Shown here one piece after another: positions 16,416-25,523 of a stretch of DNA of 64,000 nucleotides (positions are counted from its first letter, which is position 1; each line of letters begins with the position of its first letter). Below the pieces are notes generated by a model that had not been told where the DNA came from, made no database searches, and saw nothing but the letters and a program-made list of their open reading frames with translations. Source of the stretch: Actinokineospora fastidiosa (GTDB taxonomy: Bacteria > Actinomycetota > Actinomycetes > Mycobacteriales > Pseudonocardiaceae); the NCBI RefSeq assembly GCF_014648415.1, contig NZ_BMRB01000003.1:248001-312000 (forward strand). Reading direction: 5' to 3'. The position numbers and the translations under genes were made by a program.

Positions 16416-17707
16416 ACACCCGCCCGCCCGCCATCCTGTTCATGGGTGACCTGGTCATCGTCGCGCGGCAGCTCCGCCTCATCACCGAGGCCCACCGCCG
16501 CGGGTACGCGCCGCTGCTCGTCGTCACCCCGCACACCGACCCCGCCCGGCTCGCCGAGCTGCGCGCCGACCCCGAGCACCCGCTGTCGCTGCTCGCCGAC
16601 GTCGTCGAGGTCGCCGACGCCAAGGTGGACTACGTCGTCCCGGGCATCCAGCCCTTGCTGCGCCGCTACGACGTGCGCGCCGTGCTGTGCGTCGGGGACT
16701 TCTTCGTCGAGCCGGTCGGCGTCGTCGGCGACCTGCTCGGCGTGCCCGGCGCGGGCATGGCCGCCAGCCGGATCAGCCGCAACAAGCTGCTGCAGCGCAC
16801 CGCGATGGCCGACCTGTCGCCCGCCTTCGAGGTGGTCACGCCCGCCGACCGCACCGGGCCCGTCGGCGAGGGGCTGTCGTTCCCCGTCGTGGTCAAGCCG
16901 GTCGCGCGCTTCTCCAGCCTGGGCGTGCGCCAGGTGAAGGCCCGCGAGGACCTGCCCTCGGTGCTGGCGACCTACCCCGACGACGAGACCGTGCTGGTGG
17001 AGAGCCGGGTCGTCGGCCCGGAGTTCTCCGTGGAGGCGCTGACCCAGAACGGCGAGGTGCTGTGGTCGGGGGTGACGGCCAAGCAGACCAACGAGTCCGG
17101 CGGGATCTTCTTCACCGAGATGGGCCACACCTCGCCCGCCCCGATCCCGGACGCCGACCGCGCCGCGCTCATCGCGGCCAACACCACCGCGCTCAAGCGC
17201 ATCGGGTTCCGCGACGGCATCAGCCACGCCGAGTTCCGGCTCTCGGAGAACGGCCCGGTGCTGATGGAGATCGCCACCCGGCTGCCCGGCGACGCCATCA
17301 CGTTCCTCTGGCACCTGGCCACCGGCGAGCCGCTGGAGCCGGTGATGATCGACCTGGCGCTGGGCGAGCCCACCTCCTACCCCGAGCCGCGCCGCCGGGC
17401 CGCGCAGGTCTACCTGGAGCACCCGTACGGCACGCTGCGCGACGTGACCAGCACCGGCAGCCCGGTGTCGTGGGTGAGCCGGGACGAGATCTGGCCCGTG
17501 TTCACCCCGCAGGCCGCCGACGCCGCGCCCGCCGACCACGCGGTCCTGGTGACGGTCGTGCCGGGCGACGTGCTGGGCCCGCAGACGGACTCCGAGGCGC
17601 GCTCGGCGTCGGTAGTCTTCGACCTGCCGCTGGACGAGGCCGTCGAGCCGCTGGCCAAGCAGTACGCCGACACGGTGACGATCACGGTTGAGGGCGGCGG
17701 GTCGTGA
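16412..17707 (+). CDS. ATP-grasp carboxylate-amine ligase
   Basis: This 431-aa ATP-grasp enzyme has an N-terminal Rossmann-like domain (AILFMGDLVIVARQLRLI), a central domain with SFPVVVKPVARFSSLGVRQVK (the ATP-grasp lysine and loop), and the metal site HAEFRLSENGPVLMEIATRLPGD near 270-292. Such stand-alone ligases join two amino acids or a carboxylate and an amine via an acyl-phosphate. It is the only peptide-bond-forming gene in the cluster, so the product is probably dipeptide-like. ATG overlaps the previous stop (ATGA), with AAAGGA upstream. The two substrates are not predictable. Confidence 0.88.
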   Translation: MNTRPPAILFMGDLVIVARQLRLITEAHRRGYAPLLVVTPHTDPARLAELRADPEHPLSLLADVVEVADAKVDYVVPGIQPLLRRYDVRAVLCVGDFFVEPVGVVGDLLGVPGAGMAASRISRNKLLQRTAMADLSPAFEVVTPADRTGPVGEGLSFPVVVKPVARFSSLGVRQVKAREDLPSVLATYPDDETVLVESRVVGPEFSVEALTQNGEVLWSGVTAKQTNESGGIFFTEMGHTSPAPIPDADRAALIAANTTALKRIGFRDGISHAEFRLSENGPVLMEIATRLPGDAITFLWHLATGEPLEPVMIDLALGEPTSYPEPRRRAAQVYLEHPYGTLRDVTSTGSPVSWVSRDEIWPVFTPQAADAAPADHAVLVTVVPGDVLGPQTDSEARSASVVFDLPLDEAVEPLAKQYADTVTITVEGGGS

Positions 17708-18894
17708 GGGGCGCGCTGCGCGAGCGGTTCGGGGGGCTGCCGCGCTCGTACTGGGTGCTGTGGGGCGGCACGCTGATCAACCGGCTGGGCACGATGGTGC
17801 AGCCGTTCTTCGCGTTCTACCTCACCGGGTCGCGCGGGCTGTCGCTGGCGCAGGTGGGCGCGGTGCTGACGGTGTTCGGCGCGGGCGCGTTCTTCTCCCA
17901 GCTGCTGTCCGGGCACCTGGCCGACCGCTACGGCCGCCGGATCACGCTGACCGGCGGCATGCTGGCCACCGCGGTCATCATGCTGGTGCTGGCCTACAGC
18001 CAGAACATCGCGGTGATCGTGGCGTGCATGTTCCTGCTGGGCGTGGCGATGGAGATCTACCGGCCCGCGTCCAGCGCGCTGGTCGGCGACATCATCCCGA
18101 CCAAGGACCGCACGCGCGCGTTCGCGCTGCTGTTCTGGGCGGTGAACCTCGGCTTCACCGGCGGCGTGCTGACCGGCGGCCTGCTCGCCGAGTCGGCGAT
18201 CCTGTGGCTGTTCTGGATCGACGCGGTGTCCTGCGTGGTCTTCGGTCTGCTGGTGTGGTTCCTGGTGCCCGCCTCCCAGGAGGCGCCGCGCGCGGACGTC
18301 CCCGGCTCGTTCCGGGACGTGGCGCGCGATCGGGTGATGATGGTCTTCGTGGCGATCACCCTGGCCTACGCGGTGGTCTACCACCAGTCGATGATCACCC
18401 TGCCGCTGGCGATGCGGGCCGACGGCCTCGACCCCACGGCGTACGGCATCGCGCTGGCAGCCAACGGCGTGGTGATCGTGCTGGTCCAGCCGCTGGTGGT
18501 CAACTGGCTGGGCAAGTTCGACCACAGCACCGTCGCCGCGGTCGGCATGGCGGTGGTGGGCCTCGGCTTCGGGCTGACCATGTTCGTCTCGTCCACCGCG
18601 GGCTACACCGCGACCGTCGTGGTGTGGTCGATCGGCGAGATCGTGGTGACCGGGGTCAGCGCGGCGATCGCGACGAACCTCGCCCCGCCGCACCTGCGCG
18701 GGCGCTACATGGGCGTGTACGGGTTCGCGTTCTCGCTGAGCAACCTGATCTCGCCCGTGTTCGGCACGTGGCTGCTCGGCATCGGGCAGGCGGTGCTGTG
18801 GTCGACGCTGGCCGTGCTGTCGGTGGTGGCGACCGTGGCGCAGCTGTGGATCGCGCCAGCCATCCGGGAGCGGACGCTGGTCAGCGTGGCCTGA
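17704..18894 (+). CDS. MFS transporter, probable exporter of the cluster product
   Basis: This 396-aa major facilitator has about 12 membrane helices and the loop 2-3 motif GHLADRYGRRITL near 72-84. It closes the operon, with its GTG overlapping the ligase stop (GTGA), so export of the cluster product, perhaps as self-protection, is the natural guess. The last 14 bp overlap the convergent DUF4243 gene. Confidence 0.88.
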   Translation: MRGALRERFGGLPRSYWVLWGGTLINRLGTMVQPFFAFYLTGSRGLSLAQVGAVLTVFGAGAFFSQLLSGHLADRYGRRITLTGGMLATAVIMLVLAYSQNIAVIVACMFLLGVAMEIYRPASSALVGDIIPTKDRTRAFALLFWAVNLGFTGGVLTGGLLAESAILWLFWIDAVSCVVFGLLVWFLVPASQEAPRADVPGSFRDVARDRVMMVFVAITLAYAVVYHQSMITLPLAMRADGLDPTAYGIALAANGVVIVLVQPLVVNWLGKFDHSTVAAVGMAVVGLGFGLTMFVSSTAGYTATVVVWSIGEIVVTGVSAAIATNLAPPHLRGRYMGVYGFAFSLSNLISPVFGTWLLGIGQAVLWSTLAVLSVVATVAQLWIAPAIRERTLVSVA

Positions 18895-19912
18895 TGAACT
18901 CCTGGATGCGCGCCGCGGCGGCGAGCGCGTCCGGGTCGCCGGTGCGGGCGTGCACCTCCGCGGCCGTGTCGGTGAACTTGATGACGTGCTCGTCGCCGTT
19001 CTCGGCCGCCCGGTCGAGGACGGCGGCGGCGCTCTCGGGCGCGTCGGGGAGCACTTCCCGGGGTGCGGCCTCGCGCGGGGCGTAGGTGGCGATGAGCGCC
19101 GCGCTGGCCGCCCACGCGGCGGTCAGGCTCGGCGCCCACTGCTCCTCGGGGAGCGCGGGCAACGCGTGCAGGACGGCGTTGGGCGCTGTCGCGGTGTGCA
19201 CGAGCAGGATGGGGCTGCCGTGGCCGTGGGTGAGGTAGGTGAGGGTGGCGGCGTCGACCAGTTCGGTGAGCCGCCGCCGGGCCTCCTCGGGCGTGTCGGC
19301 GGGCTTGAGCGCGGCGAGGGCGCTGGGGAAGCTGTGCAGTTCGGCGAGCTGCCCGAACCGGTTGGCGAGTTGCCCGTCCTGGCTGGGGATGCGCGGCACG
19401 GCGTCGAAGGCCGCCTTGGTGGCCAGCCCGCCCCGGGGCTCTGCGGTGTTGGGGATGACCGTCGACCGGGCCGCCCACCAGGCAAGCCCGTGCACCAACT
19501 CGGCGACGGCCTGCGGACTCTCATCCCCGGCCAGCAACACGCGCAGGGCGTGGCTGACCCGGATGACGCTGTGCGTCGCGCCCGCGGCGATGCCGGGGAT
19601 CAGCCGCGGCCACCAGATGGCGAGCACGTCCCGCCAGGGCCGCTCCTGGGTCTCGTTGTGGAAGTACCCGACCCAGTCGCCGAGCCGGGAGAAGTCCCCC
19701 AGCGCGTCCTGCCAGTCAGTGATGACCCCGGTGGGCGCGGGAAGCTCGTCGAGCCGGTTGAGGTAGCGGTCGACCCAGCGGGGGACGAGGTCGGCATGCC
19801 CCCGGCGCACCAGCACCTCGACGGCCATCGGCCCGTGGTTGGACAACTCGTCACCCCACTCCGGCCCAGTGGGGTGCAGCCGGGCGTAGGCCTCGTCCAG
19901 GATCTCGCTCAC
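18881..19912 (-). CDS. questin-oxidase-like (DUF4243) protein
   Basis: This is about 343 aa with the questin oxidase/DUF4243 pattern: LSNHGPMAVEVLVRRGH, ITDWQDALGDFSRLGDWVGYF, WRDVLAIWWPRLIPGIAAGATHSVIRVSHAL and LTHGHGSPILLVHTATAPNA. Fungal relatives open anthraquinone rings by Baeyer-Villiger chemistry; bacterial members are largely unstudied. I chose GTG 19912 because TACCGT, a good actinobacterial -10 box, lies 6 bp upstream, giving a leaderless message; ATG 19918 is an alternative. It converges on the transporter gene with a 14-bp overlap, so it is probably not part of that operon. Confidence 0.78.
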   Translation of the reverse strand: MSEILDEAYARLHPTGPEWGDELSNHGPMAVEVLVRRGHADLVPRWVDRYLNRLDELPAPTGVITDWQDALGDFSRLGDWVGYFHNETQERPWRDVLAIWWPRLIPGIAAGATHSVIRVSHALRVLLAGDESPQAVAELVHGLAWWAARSTVIPNTAEPRGGLATKAAFDAVPRIPSQDGQLANRFGQLAELHSFPSALAALKPADTPEEARRRLTELVDAATLTYLTHGHGSPILLVHTATAPNAVLHALPALPEEQWAPSLTAAWAASAALIATYAPREAAPREVLPDAPESAAAVLDRAAENGDEHVIKFTDTAAEVHARTGDPDALAAAARIQEFIRPR

Positions 19913-19918
19913 ACACAT

Positions 19919-19966
19919 ACGGTAGCCGGACGCGCCGACATTCGTGACCGCGACATTCGTGACCGC
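19919..19966 (-). promoter_or_regulatory. promoter with perfect 15-bp tandem repeat upstream of the DUF4243 gene
   Basis: On the minus strand TACCGT (19919-19924) fits a -10 box, 6 bp before the GTG start. Just upstream GACATTCGTGACCGC (plus-strand reading) is repeated perfectly in tandem at 19937-19951 and 19952-19966, covering the -35 area. A repeat placed there is a likely activator or repressor site. Confidence 0.5.
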
Positions 19967-20143
19967 GGCGGGGTTCTCACCTGAACCTGTGCCACTCCAC
20001 CGAAGGCGGGCGGTCCCCATCCGACTCGAGGAATCGGGCACCGTCCCGCCGGGCACCGAGCGGTGGCGCGGTGGCTTGTCCGGATCAGTCCGGCCTGGCT
20101 TCGATCCGGACCGGCTGACCCAACGCCGGTCCGGATCGAGGGG

Positions 20144-22768
20144 CTAACCCGCGGGCAGCGCCGCCAACCGGGCCTTGATGCGCTCGATGTCGGCTGCTGC
20201 CGTGTCGCGGCGGGTGCGGACCTTGGCGACGACGTCGTCCGGGGCCTTGTCGGTGAACTTGGGGTTGCCGAGCTTGGCCTCGCACTGGGCGAGTTCCTTC
20301 TCGGCGGCCGTCAGGTCCTTCGTGAGGCGCTTGCGCTCCGCGCCGACGTCCACGGTGCCGGAGAGGTCCAGTTCGACCACGACCGTCCCGCCGGGCAGGG
20401 CGACCTCCAGGGACGCGCTCGCGGCGAACTCCGCGGCGGGCGACTGCAGGCGGGCCAGGGCCGCGATCGCCGCGGCGTGGTCGGACAGGTCCGCGTCGTC
20501 CACTCCGGACAGTCGGGCGGTCACCCGCTGGCCGGGCTTGACGCCCTGGTCCGCGCGGAACCGGCGGATCTCGGTCACCAGCTTCTGCACGCCCTCGATC
20601 CGCGTCCGCGCCGACGAGTCCGCCGACGACCCCGACGCCGACGGCCAGGTGGCGATCACGACCGACTCCCCGCCCGTCACCGCCTTCCACAGGACCTCGG
20701 TGATGAACGGGATCACCGGGTGCAGCAGGCGCAGCAGCACATCCAGCACGTGGCCCAGCACGGCCCGGGTGGCGTCGGCGCGCGCGCCGCCCGCGGCGAT
20801 CTGGACCTTGGCCAGCTCCAGGTACCAGTCGCAGAACTCGTCCCACGTGTAGTGGTACAGCGCGTCGCAGAGCTTGGCGAACTGGAAGCCGTCGAACAGC
20901 TCATCCACTTCGGACACGAGGGCGTCGAGGCCGTCGAGGATCCAGCGGTCGGCGTCGGTCAGCTCGGCGCGGTCGGGCACGGGCGTCGCCGTGGTGGCGC
21001 CGTTCATCAACGCGAAGCGGGTGGCGTTCCACAGCTTGGTGTTGAAGTTGCGGGAACCCGCCGCCCACTCCTCGGCCAGGGCCATGTCGCTGCCGGGGTT
21101 GGCGCCGCGGGCCAGGGTGAAGCGGCAGGCGTCGGCGCCGTAGCGGTCCAGCCAGTCCAGCGGGTCGATGACGTTGCCGCGCGACTTCGACATCTTCTTG
21201 CCCTGCGCGTCCCGGATGAGGCCGTGCAGGTACACGTGGTCGAACGGTTGGACGCCGTCCATCGCGTACAGCCCGAACATCATCATCCGGGCGACCCAGA
21301 AGAACAGGATGTCGTAGCCGGTGGACAGCACCGAGGTCGGGTAGAACCGGCCGAGGTCGGCGGTCTTCTCCGGCCAGCCCAGGGTGGAGAACGGCCACAG
21401 CGCCGAGGAGAACCAGGTGTCGAGGACGTCCGGGTCCTGCGTCCAGCCCGCGGGCGGCTGCTCGTCCGGGCCGACGCAGACCGTCTCGCCGTCCGGGCCG
21501 TACCAGACCGGGATGCGGTGGCCCCACCACAGCTGGCGGCTGATGGTCCAGTCGTGCATGTTGTCGACCCAGTCGAAGTAGCGCTTGGCCAGCTCCGGCG
21601 GGTGGACCTTGGTGCGGCCGTCGCGCACGGCGTCGCCAGCGGCGCGGGCCAGCGGCTCGACCTTGACCCACCACTGCAGCGACAGCCGGGGCTCGACGAC
21701 GGTGTCGCAGCGCGAGCAGTGGCCCACGGCGTGCACGTACGGCCGCTTCTCCGCCACGATCCGGCCCTCGGCGCGCAGCGCGGCGACGACGGCGGGCCGG
21801 GCCTCGAAGCGGTCCAGGCCCTCGAACGGGCCGTGCGCGGTGATCACGCCGGTCTCGTCCATGACCGTGATCGCGGGCAGGTCGTGCCTGCGGCCGATCT
21901 CGAAGTCGTTGGGGTCGTGCGCCGGGGTGACCTTGACCGCGCCGGTGCCGAACTCGGGGTCGACGTGGGCGTCGGCGACGATCGGGATGCGGCGGCCGGT
22001 CAGCGGCAGCTCGACCTCGGTGCCGATCAGGTGCCGGTAGCGCTCGTCGTCGGGGTGCACGGCGACCGCGGTGTCGCCCAGCATCGTCTCCGCGCGGGTG
22101 GTGGCCACGACGATGGAGTCCGCGCCCGATCCGTACCGGATGGACACCAGCTCGCCGTCGTCGTCGGAGTGCTCGACCTCGATGTCCGACAGCGCGGTGC
22201 GGCAGCGCGGGCACCAGTTGATGATCCGCTCGGCCCGGTAGATCAGGCCGTCGTCGTAGAGCTTCTTGAAGATCGTCTGGACGGCCCGGGAGAGGCCGTC
22301 GTCCATCGTGAACCGCTCGCGCGTCCAGTCGATGCCGTCGCCGAGGCGCCGCATCTGGTCGAGGATCCTGCCGCCGTACTCGGCCTTCCACTCCCAGACC
22401 CGGGCGATGAACTTCTCCCGGCCGAGGTCGTGCCGGGACAGCCCCTCGGAGGCGAGCTGGCGCTCCACGACGTTCTGCGTGGCGATGCCCGCGTGGTCCA
22501 TCCCGGGCAGCCACAGCGCCTCGTGCCCCTGCATCCGGCGACGCCGGGTGAGCGCGTCCATCACCGTGTGGTTGAGGGCGTGTCCCATGTGCAGGCTGCC
22601 GGTGACGTTCGGCGGCGGCAGCACGATGCAGAAGGGCGGCTTGTCGCTGTCCGGGTCGGCGGTGAAGTACCCGGCGTCTACCCAGCCCTGGTACAGCTCC
22701 GCCTCTACCGCGGCGGGCTCCCAGGCCTGCGGAAGGTCGGTGGTCTGCTGAGCGGGGGTCTCGGTCAC
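20144..22768 (-). CDS. valS: valyl-tRNA synthetase, housekeeping
   Basis: This 874-aa class Ia synthetase charges tRNA-Val. HIGH motif is LHMGH in [19 protein letters not shown] is intact in [26 protein letters not shown] marks the editing-domain border, and a C-terminal coiled-coil (about 800-874, rich in Lys, Glu and Ala) is present, typical of bacterial ValRS. Length is normal. It corresponds to the valS that precedes folC in mycobacteria. It diverges from a second ValRS gene across only 70 bp. Confidence 0.97.
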   Translation of the reverse strand: MTETPAQQTTDLPQAWEPAAVEAELYQGWVDAGYFTADPDSDKPPFCIVLPPPNVTGSLHMGHALNHTVMDALTRRRRMQGHEALWLPGMDHAGIATQNVVERQLASEGLSRHDLGREKFIARVWEWKAEYGGRILDQMRRLGDGIDWTRERFTMDDGLSRAVQTIFKKLYDDGLIYRAERIINWCPRCRTALSDIEVEHSDDDGELVSIRYGSGADSIVVATTRAETMLGDTAVAVHPDDERYRHLIGTEVELPLTGRRIPIVADAHVDPEFGTGAVKVTPAHDPNDFEIGRRHDLPAITVMDETGVITAHGPFEGLDRFEARPAVVAALRAEGRIVAEKRPYVHAVGHCSRCDTVVEPRLSLQWWVKVEPLARAAGDAVRDGRTKVHPPELAKRYFDWVDNMHDWTISRQLWWGHRIPVWYGPDGETVCVGPDEQPPAGWTQDPDVLDTWFSSALWPFSTLGWPEKTADLGRFYPTSVLSTGYDILFFWVARMMMFGLYAMDGVQPFDHVYLHGLIRDAQGKKMSKSRGNVIDPLDWLDRYGADACRFTLARGANPGSDMALAEEWAAGSRNFNTKLWNATRFALMNGATTATPVPDRAELTDADRWILDGLDALVSEVDELFDGFQFAKLCDALYHYTWDEFCDWYLELAKVQIAAGGARADATRAVLGHVLDVLLRLLHPVIPFITEVLWKAVTGGESVVIATWPSASGSSADSSARTRIEGVQKLVTEIRRFRADQGVKPGQRVTARLSGVDDADLSDHAAAIAALARLQSPAAEFAASASLEVALPGGTVVVELDLSGTVDVGAERKRLTKDLTAAEKELAQCEAKLGNPKFTDKAPDDVVAKVRTRRDTAAADIERIKARLAALPAG

Positions 22769-22826
22769 GGTCGATGAGTCTACGAAGGCCCAGGAAAACC
22801 GGTGGAGGCGGGCACGGCCGGACGAC

Positions 22827-22832
22827 TACCGT
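22827..22832 (+). promoter_or_regulatory. -10 box TACCGT for the second ValRS gene, leaderless start
   Basis: TACCGT lies 6 bp before ATG 22839, so transcription probably starts at or near the start codon. The same spacing occurs before the DUF4243 gene. No -35 of consensus type is evident in the 70-bp valS/ValRS2 gap. Confidence 0.45.
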
Positions 22833-22838
22833 CTGTGC

Positions 22839-25301
22839 ATGGAGCGACCTTCCCTCGACGGACTCGACCGGATCTGGGCGCGACGCTGGGCCGAGTCCGG
22901 CGTCTACCGCTTCCGCGGCGACGGACCCCGCGAGTCGGTCTTCTCCATCGACACCCCGCCGCCGACGGTGAGCGGCAGGCTGCACGTGGGGCACGTGTTC
23001 TCCTACACGCACACCGATGTGGTCGCCCGCTTCCAGCGGATGCGCGGCATGGACGTGTTCTACCCGATGGGATGGGACGACAACGGCCTGCCGACCGAGC
23101 GGCGCGTGCAGCTGCACTACGGCGTGCGGTGCGACCCGTCGCTGCCGTACGAGCCGGGCCTGGAGCCGGTGAAGGGGAAGCGGACCCGCCCGGTGTCCCG
23201 GCGCAACTTCGTGGAGCTGTGCGAGCGCCTGACCGGGGAGGACGAGAAGGCCTACGAGGCGCTGTGGCGGCGGCTCGGCCTGTCGGTGGACTGGTCCCGC
23301 ACGTACACCACGATCGGCGCGAAGGCCCGCGAGCTGTCGCAGGCGTCGTTCCTGCGGCTGCTCAAGGCCGGTCATGCCTACCAGGCCGAGGCCCCGACGC
23401 TGTGGGACACCACCTTCGGCACCGCCGTGGCGCAGGCCGAGCTGGTCGACCGGGACACGCCCGGCGCGTGGCACACCCTCCACTTCGACACCGCCGACGG
23501 CCCGGCCGCGGTGGAGACGACCCGCCCCGAGCTGCTGCCCGCCTGCGTGGCCCTGATCGCCCATCCCGACGACGACCGGCACCGGGCGCTGATCGGGACC
23601 ACCGCCCGCACCCCGCTGTTCGGCGCGGAGGTGCCCGTGCTCGCCCACCCGGCCGCCGATCCCGGGCGCGGCAGCGGCCTGGTGATGTGCTGCACCTTCG
23701 GCGACCTGACCGACGTCACCTGGTGGCGTGAACTCGGCCTGCCCGCGCACACCGTGGTCGGCCGCGACGGGCGGCTGCGCCCCGATCCCCCGCCCGGCGT
23801 GGCGCCGGGGCCGTACGCCGAGCTGGCCGGGCTGACCGTGGGCAAGGCGCGTGAGCGGGTCGTGGAGCTGCTGGGCCTGGAGCCCCGGCCGGTGACGCGC
23901 CCGGTGAAGCACTACGAGAAGGGCGACCGCCCGCTGGAGATCGTGTCCAGCAGGCAGTGGTTCATCCGGTCGACCGAGCACCGGGAGACGCTGCTGGCCC
24001 GCGGCCGGGAGCTGCGCTGGCAGCCGGAGTCCATGCGGGTCCGCTACGAGAACTGGGTGTCGGGCCTGGCGGGCGACTGGCTGATCAGCAGGCAGCGCTT
24101 CTTCGGCGTGCCGTTCCCGCTGTGGTACCCGCTCGACGACGCGGGCGAGCCCGACTACGAGCACCCGCTGACCCCCGAGGCGCTCCCGTGCGACCCGGCG
24201 AGCGAGACGCCGCCCGGCTACCGCGACGACCAGCGCGACGTGCCCGGCGGGTTCACCGCGGACCCGGACGTGATGGACACCTGGGCGACCTCGTCGCTCT
24301 CGCCGCTGCTGGTGTGCGGGTACGGCACGGACCTGTTCGCCAAGACCTATCCCATGGACCTGCGCCCCCAGGCGCACGAGATCATCCGCACCTGGCTGTT
24401 CAGCACGATCCTGCGGGCCGAGCTGGAGACCGGCGCGCTGCCCTGGCGCACGGCGGCCATCTCCGGCTGGGTGCTCGACCCGCAGCGGCAGAAGATGGGC
24501 AAGAGCTCCGGCAACGGGCTCGGCCCCGACGAGCTGCTGGACCGCTACGGGGCCGACGCCGTGCGCTACTGGGCGGCGGGCGGGCGCCCGGGCACGGACA
24601 CCGCCGTGGACGAGGGGCGGATGCGCGTGGGCCGCAGGCTCGCCACGAAGCTGCTCAACGCCAGCCGGTTCGTGCTCGGCTTCCCCGCCGCGGACGGGCC
24701 GGTCACCGAGCCGCTGGACACGGCGATGCTCGGCGCGCTCGATGAGGTGGTGGCCGAGGCGACCGCCGCCCTGGCCGACTACCGCCACACCGACGCGCTG
24801 GAGCGCGTCGAGCGGTTCTTCTGGACCTGGTGCGACGACTACCTGGAGCTGGTGAAGGACCGCGCGTACGGGGACCTGCCGGGGGCGGAGTCGGCGCGGG
24901 CGGCGCTGCGGTCCGCGCTGGACGTGCTGCAACGGCTGTTCGCGCCGTTCCTGCCGTTCGCCGCGGAGGAGACGTGGTCGTGGTGGCGGTCCGGCTCCGT
25001 GCACACCGCGGCCTGGCCGACCCCCGGCGGGCGGCGCGACTCCGGGGCGCTGGCGGCCGCGGGCGCGGTGCTCGCGGAGGTGCGCGGGGCGAAGACGCGG
25101 GCGAAGGTGTCGATGCGCGCGCCCGTGGCCCGGCTCGCCGTGACCGGTCCGGCCGACTTCATCGCCGCGCTCTCGCCCGCGGTCGCCGACCTGCGCGCCG
25201 CGGCCGGATCCGCCGAGGTCACGCTGCGGGAAGGGCCTGCCACCCTGGTGGACGTGGCGCTACCGCCGGACGGGGGACGCGGCGGCCCCACCGTCGACTG
25301 A
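22839..25301 (+). CDS. second valyl-tRNA synthetase, divergent type
   Basis: This 820-aa class Ia synthetase clearly has the ValRS layout but differs from the neighbouring valS: DTPPPTVSGRLHVGHVFSYTHTDVV at the start, with HVGH at 49-52, MGWDDNGLPTERR, the editing domain, and KMGKS at 552-556 where KMSKS is expected. The C-terminal coiled-coil of bacterial ValRS is missing. It resembles the archaeal-like ValRS that some actinomycetes carry. It could be a spare or inhibitor-resistant enzyme; the altered loop might also mean a changed role. Transcription diverges from valS. Confidence 0.85.
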   Translation: MERPSLDGLDRIWARRWAESGVYRFRGDGPRESVFSIDTPPPTVSGRLHVGHVFSYTHTDVVARFQRMRGMDVFYPMGWDDNGLPTERRVQLHYGVRCDPSLPYEPGLEPVKGKRTRPVSRRNFVELCERLTGEDEKAYEALWRRLGLSVDWSRTYTTIGAKARELSQASFLRLLKAGHAYQAEAPTLWDTTFGTAVAQAELVDRDTPGAWHTLHFDTADGPAAVETTRPELLPACVALIAHPDDDRHRALIGTTARTPLFGAEVPVLAHPAADPGRGSGLVMCCTFGDLTDVTWWRELGLPAHTVVGRDGRLRPDPPPGVAPGPYAELAGLTVGKARERVVELLGLEPRPVTRPVKHYEKGDRPLEIVSSRQWFIRSTEHRETLLARGRELRWQPESMRVRYENWVSGLAGDWLISRQRFFGVPFPLWYPLDDAGEPDYEHPLTPEALPCDPASETPPGYRDDQRDVPGGFTADPDVMDTWATSSLSPLLVCGYGTDLFAKTYPMDLRPQAHEIIRTWLFSTILRAELETGALPWRTAAISGWVLDPQRQKMGKSSGNGLGPDELLDRYGADAVRYWAAGGRPGTDTAVDEGRMRVGRRLATKLLNASRFVLGFPAADGPVTEPLDTAMLGALDEVVAEATAALADYRHTDALERVERFFWTWCDDYLELVKDRAYGDLPGAESARAALRSALDVLQRLFAPFLPFAAEETWSWWRSGSVHTAAWPTPGGRRDSGALAAAGAVLAEVRGAKTRAKVSMRAPVARLAVTGPADFIAALSPAVADLRAAAGSAEVTLREGPATLVDVALPPDGGRGGPTVD

Positions 25302-25523
25302 GGCCGAACGGCCCAGCGGGATAGGGCCGCGCGGTCGTCGCCGATCTCGACAAGCGGGCCCGGGTGACCGTTGGTCCGGGCAAGCCTGCCGCTCGTCGCA
25401 CGATCGGCGGTGTCCCCCGGATGATCTGTTAACACCGAGGTCGGCAGCATCGATGTCGTGGACACCAGAGCAGGAACGACATCGAGCGGGCGGTGAAGAC
25501 CGCCCGGCGCCCTTGGGGGGCTC

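Noticed and set aside
20063-22777. 904-aa plus-strand open frame opposite valS
   Set aside because: It mirrors valS, which has all synthetase motifs; a high-GC antisense artefact.
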